A stretch of DNA of 64,000 nt from Limonium bicolor (Eukaryota; Streptophyta; Magnoliopsida; Caryophyllales; Plumbaginaceae): assembly GCA_023374045.1 (NCBI GenBank), contig CM041776.1:351787636-351851635 (forward strand). The letters are read 5' to 3'. A program made the position numbers and the translations under genes. Shown in pieces: positions 9,511 to 21,859 of this stretch. The first letter of the stretch is position 1, and the number at the start of each line of letters is the position of its first letter. A model generated the notes under the pieces. That model was not told where the DNA came from. It worked only from the letters and a program-made list of their open reading frames with translations, and ran no database searches.

Positions 9511-12500
9511 TGTAACACCCCAACTACAAATAACACACTTAACAACACTTGGCAGCGGAAATCACAACTCACCACATAACTCAACTCTTTGGTGTTACAC
9601 GCCGTTAGCCACCCACGTGGCTAACAAGGCTAACATACATACATTGTACCGGTCTGATGGACTAAACTCCCGAGCAACTACACATAAATCCCGTTCCATG
9701 TCCAACAATCATTATACACTTACATTACAGCTGTACCGAGTAATTACCAACTAACGCCGATACATTTTCGGTCTTACTACTCCTATAATACATCCACAAT
9801 TCTCATGACTACCACATACAAACACTACCCCGTCCTACTCTCGAACGGCTTCCAGTTCCTTGTACCTGAAAAGTATGGGAGCCCCCAAAGGGGGTCAGCA
9901 CCTTTGCTGGTATGGTAATCCCGCAGCCCGCATGCTACCGGGCCACGCACAACTATTTGTCGTCTTAGCATGCGGTTGATTTATTTCAAACATGCACAAA
10001 CTCACACACATAACATGCTTATAAGCAAACATCCATTAATAGAATGCAGACACAAGGTTAGCACACTCAACATAACAACATACTTCACTTTATAACATAC
10101 ACAACTTAATTTCACTCTTCTTAGAGTACATGAACTTCACTTAGAGAGTGCCGGGGTGATATAAGCCCGAGCACAACATACATACACTTTCTTTACTTGA
10201 GTGGCGGCCTCATATAGGACCGATCACAACATACGTAATTTCCCCTAGCTCCAATAGTGATGAGGTAGGTAAGCCTTGGTTAAGCTTGTGGGTGGTTGTA
10301 ATTCAAGGAGGAAAAACAACCGTAACATAACAAAGAGGGAGTCGAAGCGAACTTAGGCCTCGACACCCTACCAACATTATACATAATTTCCCTCCTAGCC
10401 CGATGTGGAGGTCGGGTAGGTAAGCTTTGGCTAAGCTAGTGGGAGGTCGAAATCCAATGAAGGAAAACAACCCTAACATACCAGGATGGGAGTTAATTCT
10501 CATATATGTATTAACTCCCAAACAACACGCGTGACCGGAACAACCGGATTCCTCTCCATACATAACATATACTTATTAGTTAGAGGTTCCCTTATGGAAC
10601 TTACCACATACATACATCACATAGTGTTACTAACTCGGTTAGACCATATGGGGAGTAATATCCCTTTTTAACAAACATGAATAACTGTATCCAATAACAA
10701 CACAACAACATATCCAACAAGTCACATACATCACTCATAATAACAACATACACTAACGCACGGATAGCCGTAGTTAGAACGTTCCCATGGGTTGGGACGT
10801 TTATTCCGAATACCGATCTCTTATGTGAACCTAAAGTCGGTTAACTATTATTTAACACATAACTAAGGTTAAGCGGTATCGGAATTAATTACGCCACAAT
10901 AATGAATTACTGTAAACTCATTACATGTTTTATCTTACAATGTGGCAAACATACAGAAAAACACATTGGCATACAAGCCGGTGTAATCCGGTAGGACACA
11001 GGTTGCAAGAAAACCATACGTGTCACCGAAGGTGCACTCTAGTGTGCCATCACATGTTCCTTGAAAATCTTTGAACAACTGGGTAACATTATAACTTCTT
11101 CATAATATCGGGGTAATATAATTTTAACGTCTACGACACCCATGGTTAACCCCATTCGGTAGTTTTATAACTTTACGTTTTTATTACAACTTTTCACCAC
11201 TCAATTACCAGTATAACTCACTTTATTTACCCTTAACAACCTTATAACATCATCACTTAACAATCCCCCATCATTGGGTATCATTTCCTACCCTTAAACA
11301 AGGTTTTTGCTCAAAATTACCCTATGTCCGAACTTGTGTCCGGGCTTTGAAGTTCGGACGCAAGTTGAGACTCAAATGGGTGAATTCTGGGGGGTGTCCG
11401 GGACTTGGTTCCTACCTTAAGTCCCGGACCATTGCTGGTCTTAACTCGGGTGGTGAATTTAATAAGTGGTCCGGGACCTTGTACCAAACTCAAGTCCTGG
11501 ACCAAGCATGGGTAGCAACTCTCGGCCTGAATTACATGGGTGGTCCGGGACTTAATACTCACCCTAGGTCCCGGACCATAATGCTAGACAACTCTCGGGC
11601 AAGATTAAGGGGGTGGTCCGGGACTTTGTCCATGGACTAGGTCCCGGACCCTGCTACAGATTTTGCAAATTTGAAGTTTTCTAAATCTGTTACAACTCCA
11701 TTCTTTCACCATTGATCTTCCAATCTTTCCCACTTGTGATCTACATGTTTAAGCACTTAATTACCCATCTGAACCACCCTTAAACCAAGCACCAAGTGCA
11801 CTAACAAACTCTAGTTAATTTCACTTAAAATTCACTTACACTTTCATAACTAGTTTTCTAGTTTTCCCTTAACTCTTGTAACAGATTTGGTAGTTTCTTG
11901 TACCATTCAAACAGTGCCATTCCCAGCACTTCAATTGACATTATATCTACTCCTCATACACACTTCTCCTTAGTTTGGTTTCCAAATCATTAACCACCCC
12001 TTGAATCCCCTTAACACACCTAGCTTATTCCTTTAATAAAAACACTCAAACCCAAAATCTCCTAAACAAATTTTGACAGCACTTGGCTACTTTCTTAGCA
12101 TTCTCACCAAAATAAAATCAGCTCACAAACACTCCTTCTCCCCTGTTTGGTTTAAACATCAAAACCACATCAAATTCTCATTTATTCACCATCTAAACTA
12201 GCTTAGTTCCCAAGCTTATTTCTCACACTTAAACAACATTAAACATTCTCATTCCCACTCAATATTATTGTACCATGACTACACCAATTCAAAAGCATTA
12301 ATCCAACTCTAAAATCTGTTTCACAAGTCAAATGAAACTAACTCAAGGTAAGCTCATTACCTTGTATGTTCTCGAGTTTTCTCTTCTTTCCCTTCTTCCT
12401 CTTCTCTTGTTCACTCTTCTTTCTTTTCTTGTTTCCACACCCCCCAAAGGAGTATAGATTGCTAGCTGCAATCTCATTCCCCCATTCGCACAATAACAAC

Positions 12501-13661
12501 CTTAATTATATTCACATTCTCCACACAAGAACTAGTATTTTAAGGGCTATTTTTGAAACTTAGCTTAGGTATTACCTTTGCAAGTCCAAGAGGATAGCTT
12601 GACAATCAATTGAAGAGTTCCCAACACCCCACAAGAGCATGGTGGTTCGGCTGAAACGGAAGGGAATTTTCAACGTGGGGAAAAATTCTCCAAACTTGCA
12701 AACTAGCTTGAAATGGTCTATGCTCTTACATATTATTACCTTAAGGCATCAAGGAGATGAAGGTGAGTTAGAATCAGCTCTTCAAGCTTCAAAAGCTCCA
12801 ACACCCATGGAAGTGAAGGTGGAGGAAACAAGATTTTGAGGGGTGGAAAACGTAGCCCTCGGCCGATACGAATCTAACGGTGGCAATTTGTGCGATTCGG
12901 TGTAGAAATGAGCAAGTGAGAGGGAGAGGAAGATGGGGGCTTGGTGCTGTTCGGTCTCGCGAGGAAGGAGAAGGAGTTTAGAGAGCTGGGCAAACAATAC
13001 GTGAAATGAAGAAGGAGGATGAGAGGTAAGTAATTTAAGTTACTTTTACTTTATACTATTTGCTTTATTTACTTATTTGTCCTCTTATTACTTAATAGCT
13101 AGCAAGCTATTAATGGGTGCATCATTATTAATTAAAACCGACCCACATTAATTAATAGCCCGGGTCATTTCGTCTTTTCGAATTAAACGCGTCTCGTCTC
13201 CCGTTTCGTCACTATTCACTTACCGGGTCCGTTTTCCAGAATTTTCTCGTTTATTTAATTTTAATGGTTATTATACTCCCATTAATGTTTAATTATTGCT
13301 ACATAATCAACTATTATTTTACGGGGTCATTTAACTGTTTAAAAATCACGTTTCGGATTTTCTCGAAAACCGCGTTTTAGGACTCCGTTAGCGTTTTTAC
13401 GCATGGTTTGAATCCGTTTTCTTCCGGAATTTTCCCACATGTTATTAATGTGTAATTAAGGTATAAAATACATTTATCACTCTAACGAAGGTTATGTACC
13501 TCCTAAATAATTAATACGCGGTTTCACGTTTTGTGACTTTTACGCATTTTCTTATTCTTTTTTTTTTGTTTATTTCTTCACCAATAATCTTAAGGACTTA
13601 ATTAGCCTTAGAAAATTATAATTTCATAGTTAATTAACATATTAAGGTTTGGGGTATTTCA
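9511..13661 (-). mobile_element. 3' LTR of the Tekay-type element (4151 bp)
   Basis: It starts TGTAACACCCCAAC and ends GGTTTGGGGTATTTCA on the + strand. On the minus strand it reads TGAAATACCCC to GGTGTTACA. It contains the hairpin array at 11326-11650. Otherwise I see no gene. Short open frames (for example 10303-10563, 11347-11640, 12366-12563) recur in the partner LTR or are disrupted there, and they have no recognisable domain. Confidence 0.95.
11326..11650 (-). repeat. Five-hairpin array in the 3' LTR of the Tekay-type element
   Basis: Units start at 11326, 11396, 11468, 11542 and 11615, a period of 70-74 bp. Unit 1 has arms GTCCGAACTT and AAGTTCGGAC. Units 2-5 have arms close to GGTCCGGGACTT and AAGTCCCGGACC. 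Each hairpin is about 34-36 nt, followed by a spacer of similar length. Confidence 0.9.
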
Positions 13662-13679
13662 ATCTACCCCCCTTAAAAG
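13662..13679 (-). promoter_or_regulatory. Polypurine tract of the Tekay-type element
   Basis: The minus strand reads CTTTTAAGGGGGGTAGAT directly before the LTR start TGAAATACC. This is where plus-strand DNA synthesis would be primed, and it places the 3' LTR at 9511-13661. The same tract recurs beside the LTR at 56928. Confidence 0.9.
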
Positions 13680-16600
13680 AACTTCGTCCTCGAAGTTCAC
13701 ACTTCCCACGCATCATTGGTTAGAATACGGGGATTACTTATAACATAAACTTCCATAACAAACATGTTTTACATCACAACCTCGGACTTGATGGTCCGGG
13801 TAACACATCCACATCCATATATATATAACATACTTACATAGTAATCTCGGACTTGCTGATCCGGCTACCTTAACAACATTTACACATACATAACAACCCT
13901 TTGACTCTTAGTCTGGGTAACATAACAACATTTAGACTCGTGGTCTTGATAACACAACATCCTTTAGACACATAGGTCTTGATAACATAACACTTCCGGA
14001 ATTCAATCACATTAGGACTCAAGGTCCAAAATAATCATTGTTACACATACCACACAACATGTCATAGCATGTATATCAACCAGAAATTCCTTTTCCATCT
14101 CTTCATGGGTTCGAGACCCATGTTGAGTACATATACACTGTGATCCCGCAGAACCGGTCGCGATGGACACTCTGGTCCCCGTTCCTTTGGGAGATCAAAA
14201 AATTGCATACATCTTTAAAATATACTTCTCATGTCACCGGTCCGAAGACAAAGGCTCGTACGTCCTCAGCTCGTGAGCAAGTAGTAGGAAAGTACCCTCT
14301 ATGAGGTAAGTATAATGAAATCCTTTATTGGAAGGATACAAGTTGAAAATCCTCTACGAGGTCACATAAAGGTAGTCCTTCCTTTGAAAATACCACCTAA
14401 GAATCTTAAAATATTTATTGAAGTCTAGAAATACCAATTGCAAATTGAAACCCAATTTAAATTCTTTTGAAAGCTCCATACAACTCCAAGTCCAATTATT
14501 GTTAACTGCATCTTATTCTTGATGTGATTATTTATGACCACTTATAGGGAGTTTCAAGAATCATCCACCCTGATGTGATCAGCATCAGTGTTGAACTATC
14601 TCTCCACCCCAATTTGTGTTCGGCTTCCCTTGATCTCATGATAATCAAGTTTCACCTCCCACTTTAATTTCAAACAACAACTAATTCAAGCATGTACCAT
14701 TTTCTATCTTCTAATCCATCTAGTCGTAATCATTACATCTCCAAGGGTGGAACTATGTCCATCAATCATCTTCCCGATTTATTTAAATCAAGTTACCTAG
14801 GGAATTTAATTGTCACTAGGTTCTACGTTGGTGTCATACCTCTTCATAAATCACAATACTGTATATATACATATATCCATATATACATATTTTTATCAAA
14901 TATAATACACAATATTAAATTTGGTATCATATGAACATACACTGTCGGGGTTTTAGTTCCCCGGGAGTTTTTCTACTCCCTTATACTTATACTTTCACAC
15001 ACATTTGTTGACACAATAAACACACTTATCGCAAGGGTATTCGCATCTTCTGTGCGTAATTACCACAATTAACCATGAATGAATGTGTATGTTTATGTAA
15101 CACACACACAATCATCAAAACAATTCATTTTGTGCTATGCACATCATAGTTCACGTACACTTGTACGGTAAACACACTAACGGTTTTGCGCTCTACCCCC
15201 CTTAAAAGGGATTACGCCCACGTAATCATCACTTAATCACTGGTTTATAACGTCCTACCGTCGTGAAGTGTTTTAACTCCACACGTTTATTATACACTGT
15301 GTTCTGGTTTGAGGATCTTAGCCATATTGACGGTTTAGTCCCTAACCAAGAATTCTCCTTAGAGATTATTTTAACTCTTAACTGGTTTTGATCCTGGCCT
15401 GTGAGGCTTTTAGGCATCATTAGTTTGCCATTCACTCATGTTCACTATTCACATTCATCGTTTGACTCACTGGTTCAACAGTTTCTGCTGCGCAACTCTT
15501 GATAATTTAGAGCTTAGTTTGCTCCATACATTATCCTTACTGTATTATACATCCCCGATTATCACCTTTATCTTGGTAATAACGGTTTCTCAACCGACGC
15601 GTGGTATTTCTTACCGTGAGCGAATTCAGTGAGTTACAAACTTTCTATTCACTTCCATGTAATCTACTGTATTCCACACTGATTTACTTAATTTCTTCCG
15701 ACTTACTGTCGGTTACGTTTGAGCTACTACCTATTGTGTAGTACTCTATCGGTTATTTCCAACACTTGAGGTATATTCCATACCGATATTTAATAATCGT
15801 GTTACTGTAGTCACTTATGCCAACCAAGTATCCTTTGATTGGTACGACCGTGCTTTCCTATGCATCGGTCCTTATCGCGTTATAATACTCTTTACACTCC
15901 TACCATAATTGACATCTCCTGGATTCCTAGCTATCTCACTCGATCATTACTGCACACAGAGCAATACCAAAACACTCAGTCATACATAGTGCAGAGGCGT
16001 AAACTCTGACAGTAAATCTCTTATGCGATTGCAATAGGAATTTATACTGTTTCCCTTATCACATAGTATCAACTACTGGCTCATTGCTCAGTCTGTTTAT
16101 CATCACTTACTTGTATGCCCATTGAGTCTCACTCATAACTGGTCTTATTCACCACATTATTATTTAACAATACTTATCCAACAGTCGCTTACTGTGCACC
16201 GTGCTCTTACTCATTGTATAACCTTAACTTACACTGCATCCGCTATTATATTAGCTTACGCCAGCCATACACTGTGTCTCGCCACTTATTTGGCTGATAG
16301 CTGAATACGCTATTTTTCGAATCTTTATGCTCCTTGAGCATTGTTTAGTACACATTTAGCATCCCACACCTACGGTGGTTGCTATTTGACTTATTACTCT
16401 TCTGATCTCCACAACTGGTGCAACTCTTTTCGTAGTAACAACATGGTCAACTCTTAACACATTCCCTGAAGTCTGTTCACATAACTACCTACTGCTGTTG
16501 CGGTCTCACATATCAAGAGGTATCCCCCACTCTTAAAGCAGTGGTTCGTTATCCGCTTTATTTACTTATATAGCATAGACTTCCGTAATTAACAACATTT

Positions 16601-17981
16601 TACTTAACATATTCCATTTATGGCTTCTAGGCCTATTGCCTAGCCTCGAGCTCTACTCACTGTAGGCTGTCCACACACATTTACTTTTCGAACAATATTT
16701 GCATTGAGCCCCATGACAAGGTCATCGTTCCTTCCATGGTATGCTCCTTCAAGGATGTCAGACTTCGTCCTGACGACTTATGTTTAAACTGAGTGTTAGT
16801 TTCAACCCTTACGTTTTATCACGTTATTTCGTTCAACCACTGTTGATCCAATACCCTTTTAAGGACAGCTCCTGGGTGTCACTAGGTTATGCCATCACAT
16901 CTGGCTTGCACTTATTGGTATGTTTAATTAACTACATCTCCTTGCATTCTTGGCTGAGTTAATATCCTCTTTTGTGAGATTGATATCCCTTGTGATCATC
17001 TCGGGAGTTTCATCCCGATCATTGCACATTAACGTATCCATAGTAGGCATCTGCCTTACCATATGTAGGCTAGGTACTTACTCCAGCTATTGTGTTTCAT
17101 CCGTCCAGATCCTTGAGACATATGCTATGTCTTTACTTACTAACTTGTGCACTTCGCACTTGTTCACCTTTAACCATTCCCTTAAAATAAACTTACTAAT
17201 TCCTTTAGTCTTCTTAACTTGACTAGTTCCTTTACTTCAACCATATTTGGTAATCCATTGCTCTTGCTTGACTTTTACTTCGGACCGTAGTATGGAGTCG
17301 ACTACTTCCCGTGTTCCAGACTCCACTCGTATACGTACGTGGGGTATCCTACTGATACATTGCTACTTGCCCGACTACCCCATAAGAAGGTTTGTCAGGC
17401 CCACAAGCTCCTATCGGAGTGCGGTCGTCCCACATTACAGTTGGTATACTCGTAGTGTCCGTCACGCGCCTAGGTGAAGTATTCTGTTGTCAACTCCTCT
17501 TATATTATCCTGTGATAATATGCATTCCATGCTTCCCGAACTTAATCAAGGGAAGTGTATCCACTGTTGTATTATTATGAACTCACTCCATTCCCTCGGG
17601 TTGTTACCCTTGGGTTTACCGGTTTCCATCCGGTTGTTTAAAAGTAACTGGGTAAAACTTACCTACCATGTGGCACTGAGGCCCGCGTAGGTCTTCTGGT
17701 TTGGTTTTAAGAAAAGAAGAATTGAAAGAACATGGGTTTGAAAGAAATCTGGTTTTGAAAAGAGTTTGACAGAAAATGATTTTAGGTTTAAAGAAAAATT
17801 TCCGTGGTTTTACAACGTTTCTTGCCTTATCCAAGTCTAGCTTCCTGCTGACTGGTGTGTTTCCAAGCACTGAGGTCAGGCTAATAACCCTTCCACGGTT
17901 TGATAACCCCACTTAACTTCATGGTACTTTACTAAGTACCGGAATGTTTTAAAATTTCCCGTACAACTTGTTATAGCAGCA
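13680..17981 (-). other. Non-coding interior of the Tekay-type element, 3' part
   Basis: No gag-pol domain can be read on either strand in 4.3 kb. A short stub near the polypurine tract resembles the pol C-terminus. The stretch 13770-14060 has degenerate repeats. The segment 14131-14200 (GTGATCCCGCAGAACC through TTTGGGAGATCAAAA) is conserved at about 57382-57453 in another Tekay-type element. The rest (15180-17981) holds only short frames without motifs. TSD copy CTTGC for the nested Tat element is at 17982-17986. Confidence 0.7.
13770..14060. repeat. Degenerate short repeats in the Tekay-type interior
   Basis: Units of about 35-60 bp share a core like GACTTGATGGTCCGGGTAAC, followed by ACATAACA-rich linkers. 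Six units can be followed, and they decay toward 14060. A similar series occurs at 57045-57300 in a second element. Confidence 0.65.
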
Positions 17982-17986
17982 CTTGC

Positions 17987-18396
17987 TGATAGTAAGTTCC
18001 TAATTCCTAACCTCCTATCCTAATCTCTAATCTGATTCTCATTATGCTACTAGACCTTTTACCCTTTATCGAGTTACCTTTCTACTTCGCAGCTGAGCTT
18101 TTTTGAGAGAGGGAATCGTAAGGCAGTGCAACAGCGTATATTTTCGAGTGTGAAAACGTATCTTTTACCGTGGGCTGAACCCCTATTTATAGTGTTTACA
18201 CTGCTAGATTGAGAGTTGCCAGCCTGTACTTCTTTTTAATTGCCAGGCTGGCGTTTACATATAAGCAGGATATTAAATTTACTCATCCGGCCGGAACATT
18301 CTCCGACCCGGCGACATTCCTATTCTAAGTTGTTCCTTCTAGTCACATAGGACCGGATGTTCTACCTTTCCTTATTCTCGTACTTTTCCCTCTTCA
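17987..18396 (-). mobile_element. 3' LTR of the Tat element (410 bp)
   Basis: The + strand reads TGATAGTAAGTTCC to CCCTCTTCA. A TATA box lies on the minus strand at 18184-18191 (TATAAATA). Compared with the other LTR it lacks two bases at the start (TGATAG against TGAAATAG) and shows a few other changes. Confidence 0.95.
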
Positions 18397-18895
18397 TCAG
18401 TCCCACAAGTTCTACTTTTGATCTTTTTAAACGTAAAAAGTAGAACTTTTTAGCGTATCCCCTTGTTTGTTTTGTTCATTTTTTGACGTTATGGCCTTTT
18501 GCTCTTCCTCCGGCTGAGGCCTTTTGTTCTTCCGGCTGAGGCCTTTTGTTCTTCCGGCCACTGGCTCCCCCTAGTCCCACAAGTTCTCTCTTTTTTTTAA
18601 AAAAAGAAAGAAACTTTCTTTTCGCATTATGCTCCTGCCCGTGCTTAGCCCGTGCCTGCGCCTTTTCGATGTAGAGTTTGCAGTCGTTTTGTGTCAGCGT
18701 TCTATTTCCAGGAAGGTGCAGAGTCTCCTTTTACTTTTCATTATTGGGCGGGAACCGCTTTCCCTCAAAGCTTTAGTTTCGAACTTCTTGAGATACCCTC
18801 TCTCTTCGTTTGCCCAGACTCTCTTGCCTCTTCCCCTGCGTCCTGTTTTCGAATCTTTCCTCTGTTTCGCCTCGTCTTTGCCTTTCGTTTTCTTG
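18397..18895 (+). promoter_or_regulatory. Upstream region of the antisense ORF, with direct repeats
   Basis: This stretch separates the 3' LTR from the antisense ORF. The block AGTCCCACAAGTTCT occurs at 18399 and again near 18573. A unit of about 24 bp, GGCTGAGGCCTTTTGTTCTT, repeats about three times at 18490-18560. A frame open from 18629 runs into the ORF, but the in-frame ATG at 18896 gives the more typical start. No clear + strand TATA box was found. The minus-strand polypurine tract probably lies next to 18397 (AACTTGTGGGACTGA). Confidence 0.5.
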
Positions 18896-19654
18896 ATGGC
18901 CTCGTCTAGCTCGAAGAAGAATAAGGCAGCCGCGAATTTCGTCCCTGCTAAAGAGGCGATTCAAGGTACTTTCTCGCCCCAAGGGTTTCGCCCAACTTTT
19001 CTGGAATCTACCGCGCCTTTTTCTGCTAATCGGGAGCCTTCTCCATCCTCCCTGGACATCCCCTCCCTTCTCTCCTGTTTAAAAGACGTCGAAGTCCCAC
19101 TGGGCACTTGCATATATCTTCCTTCTTCCGACTCCCATCCCCATGATAACTTTGGACTTGGGTATGCCGTTTATGCGGATTTCTTCTCTCGCGGCCTGAC
19201 TGTGCCTCCTCACCCATTCGTTCTGGGTTTCCTGATTCGGCGTTGCTGTGTGCTTGCCCATCTACACCCGAAGGCAATTTCCTATCTCCATGCCTATGTT
19301 CTCCTTTGCGAGGAGAACAAAATTCGGGTGGAAGCGACCGAGTTTGCTCACTTTTACTCCACAAGGGACGATCCTGACAGCCTGACTATCAAGGCGAAGG
19401 CTGGCTATTCTCTCTTTGATTACAAGAAAGCGTCTTCCGGGTGGAACTCCCGATGGTTTGTTATCGTCCCTCCACCAGGCCGATTTTTGGGAGTTCCCTA
19501 CTGTCCCGCGATCCCGAAAGGCCAATTTAGCTGTCCTCCTTCCCCGGCGCAAGAAATGCCTATCTCAAAGATCCTGAAGTTGGTAAGCAGAAAACAGCCT
19601 ACGGTCTCCGGATTTTTACTCCGGCGCGCCTGTACTCGTTGAAGAAATATCACA

Positions 19655-19734
19655 GTAAGTCTTATTTAGTCAATCTTACTTAAATTTTACCTTTTACCGT
19701 ATACCGTTTTCTTACACTCATATCGTTCCGGCAG
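19655..19734 (+). other. Candidate intron 1 of the antisense ORF
   Basis: Donor A|GTAAGTC, acceptor GGCAG|A, 80 bp. Joining the sides keeps a frame that continues from LYSLKKYH into FFSRGDKVGPF. The sequence between is T-rich and has no coding look. Confidence 0.65.
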
Positions 19735-20910
19735 ACTTTTTTTCTAGAGGAGATAAGGTGGGGCCCTTCAATAGCTGGAATTTCGTCAGTTTCAAGTCGG
19801 GGGATGAGCAAGTCGACTACTATGCGTCTGTTGATTCGGCTATTGATGCGGCCACAAAGCTTCTCGGGGATGCCACCTCTTCCAAGAAGAGGCAAAGAGG
19901 TGATAATGACAAGGATCATCCCGGCCAGAAAAAGAGAATCGCTGGGTCTCCAACCCGATCGAGCGGTGATTTGCCAGGTATTTGGTACGCGAGCCCAGGT
20001 TCTGGGCGCCGCGTCTCTCTCCCTCCTACCCCTGATTCAGGCCAGGGGCCTGTCTCTCGTCCAGGAGGGGTCTGGTCACCCAACCCCTATTTGTGAACTG
20101 TTTCCTGACTTGGCAGGATATTTTTCTTCCGATCCGGCCTACGGTGCTGTCTTGGAAGATACTAACCTACGTATTGCTCTTTTTACTTGAAGGAAACTTT
20201 TGTCCTTTCCGTTTCTGTATATTCTCTGTTGACCCTTCCTTTTCTTAGGCTCTCAAGGCGCACCCATAACCGTTACTGATAACGAGGTTGCCTGCGGTCC
20301 GGCCCCCCTACATCCGCTGTCCCGGCTTCCGGCACTCAAAGATTTCGGAAGAAAACTGTATCCAAGCCGAAGGCTGTTTTATCAGAGGTTTCTGAGACTG
20401 AACGGGACCGCGAGACTCTTGACACCTCTGTCCCACATGATATCCCTGGAGTTAGCGAACCAGCACCCGAAGGGGTGAAAGAATACCGACCTGTGCCCGA
20501 GAATCCAGAGCTCCGAAGCAAACAGAGGGAAGACAGGCAAAAGGAGGACGTTGCTGCTCAAAGGGAGGACGTTGCTGCTTCCTCCTCCTCTCCACCTCCT
20601 CCTGCTCTGGGGGGATTCACCGGTCCTTCCCAGAAGGAGGGGTGGTTCTACCATCTTGGGCAACCTTTACGTAAGATTCCCTTTGATGTGGCTCGATACT
20701 CCGACGCCTGGAAGAAGCATAAGACTATCTGACCATCCGGACGGGATCTTCGCTCTCCATTGACTGCGAATAAAGGAAACTCGAGGGCTCGGCTCCCGAC
20801 GATGCACTAAGGAAAAACTGAGGGCCGGGGTTGGAGCAGCCGATGCTATCATGCGTCATTCCATTCCCTCGGGGGATGTCTTCAACCTGATGTGGCAAAG
20901 CATTTTCCGA

Positions 20911-20987
20911 GTAAGTACCCGTCTTCCTCCCATTCTCCCATATCTTCTTGATATTCCTTAAGCCTTTTGTGCTTCATTTTTTTTTAG
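20911..20987 (+). other. Candidate intron of the antisense ORF, before the coiled-coil exon
   Basis: Donor CGA|GTAAGTACC, long T-tract, acceptor TTTTTAG|ATTATG, 77 bp. The downstream exon is open for 260 codons from here to the next donor. Confidence 0.7.
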
Positions 20988-21773
20988 ATTATGTCGATGG
21001 CCCAAAGTGCCGAAGTCCAGACTCGGGACCTTCAACTTTACCTGCAACGTGAAAAAAGTCGTGCTGACAATATCGAGGCCGAGTTGAAGCAGACTCGTTC
21101 CAATCATGATTCTTACATGGATCACATAAACTATGAGATTGACCGCAAGGTGAAAGATAGGACAGATACTCTAAATAAGGAGTTGCGGTCATCTCGCCAT
21201 GAGTCTGTTCGCCTTCGAGATGAGTATGAGTTGAAGTTGAAGAACCTGCGGGAGGAAATGTTCGCTCTGAGAAACCAGAACCTCCACACAGAGAACATCT
21301 TGAAGCAGGTACACCGCAAACCTTCCGGCGAAAAGGATGTCTTGATATCAGAGCATGCTTTGTCTGACTTAGAAGTTTTGTTGCGGCAGGTACAAGCCGC
21401 TCATAAAAGGGACGTGGATTCTCTTACTTCTGATAAGGTTTCCCTTGCGGGCCTGAATGCTGCTCTTGAGAAAGAAGTTGCGTCCCTTGAGGCGGACAAA
21501 AAGGCTTTGGCTGAGCAGAGTGAGGCTTTAGTGGAGGACAAAGCCAAACTTATTCAGGAGCTTACCGAACTGACCGAGGAAAAGAATGCTCTGGATGAGC
21601 AAACCCGGGCCGCCTTTGACCAAGAAAAACAGTTCTTGATAGAAGAAAACACTACTCTTTCTGCCGGTAAAGCTGCCCTTGCGGCCGAGAAAGCCTCTCT
21701 GGAAGAAAAGGTGAAAGCTTTGGAGGAGGCTATGGCCTCCCCCGACCCGAGAGTACTAAGGTCCCGGCTAAGG

Positions 21774-21859
21774 GTGAGTCTTATCGATTTTTCTTTACTG
21801 CTTTTTTGTCTTTATACTTTATTCTTACCGATCCTGCTCTTTTTTCTGCTACAAAACAG
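21774..21859 (+). other. Candidate intron within the coiled-coil part of the antisense ORF
   Basis: Donor AGG|GTGAGTC, T-rich body, acceptor AAAACAG|ATTCTG, 86 bp. Coiled-coil coding resumes on the far side (EKLSDRVDKLNEELS). Confidence 0.7.

Noticed and set aside
12366..12563. Hydrophobic 65-codon frame in the Tekay LTR
   Set aside because: The partner LTR breaks the frame with indels, and the start is a run of Phe from a T-rich tract.
14101..14125. ATGGGTTCGAGACCCAT, which looks like a tRNA T-arm
   Set aside because: No D-arm, anticodon arm or acceptor stem can be built around it. It is a local palindrome.
19026..19552. Minus-strand frames of 60-112 codons opposite the antisense ORF
   Set aside because: They are shadows of the + strand coding sequence, which has the PF04195-like motifs.
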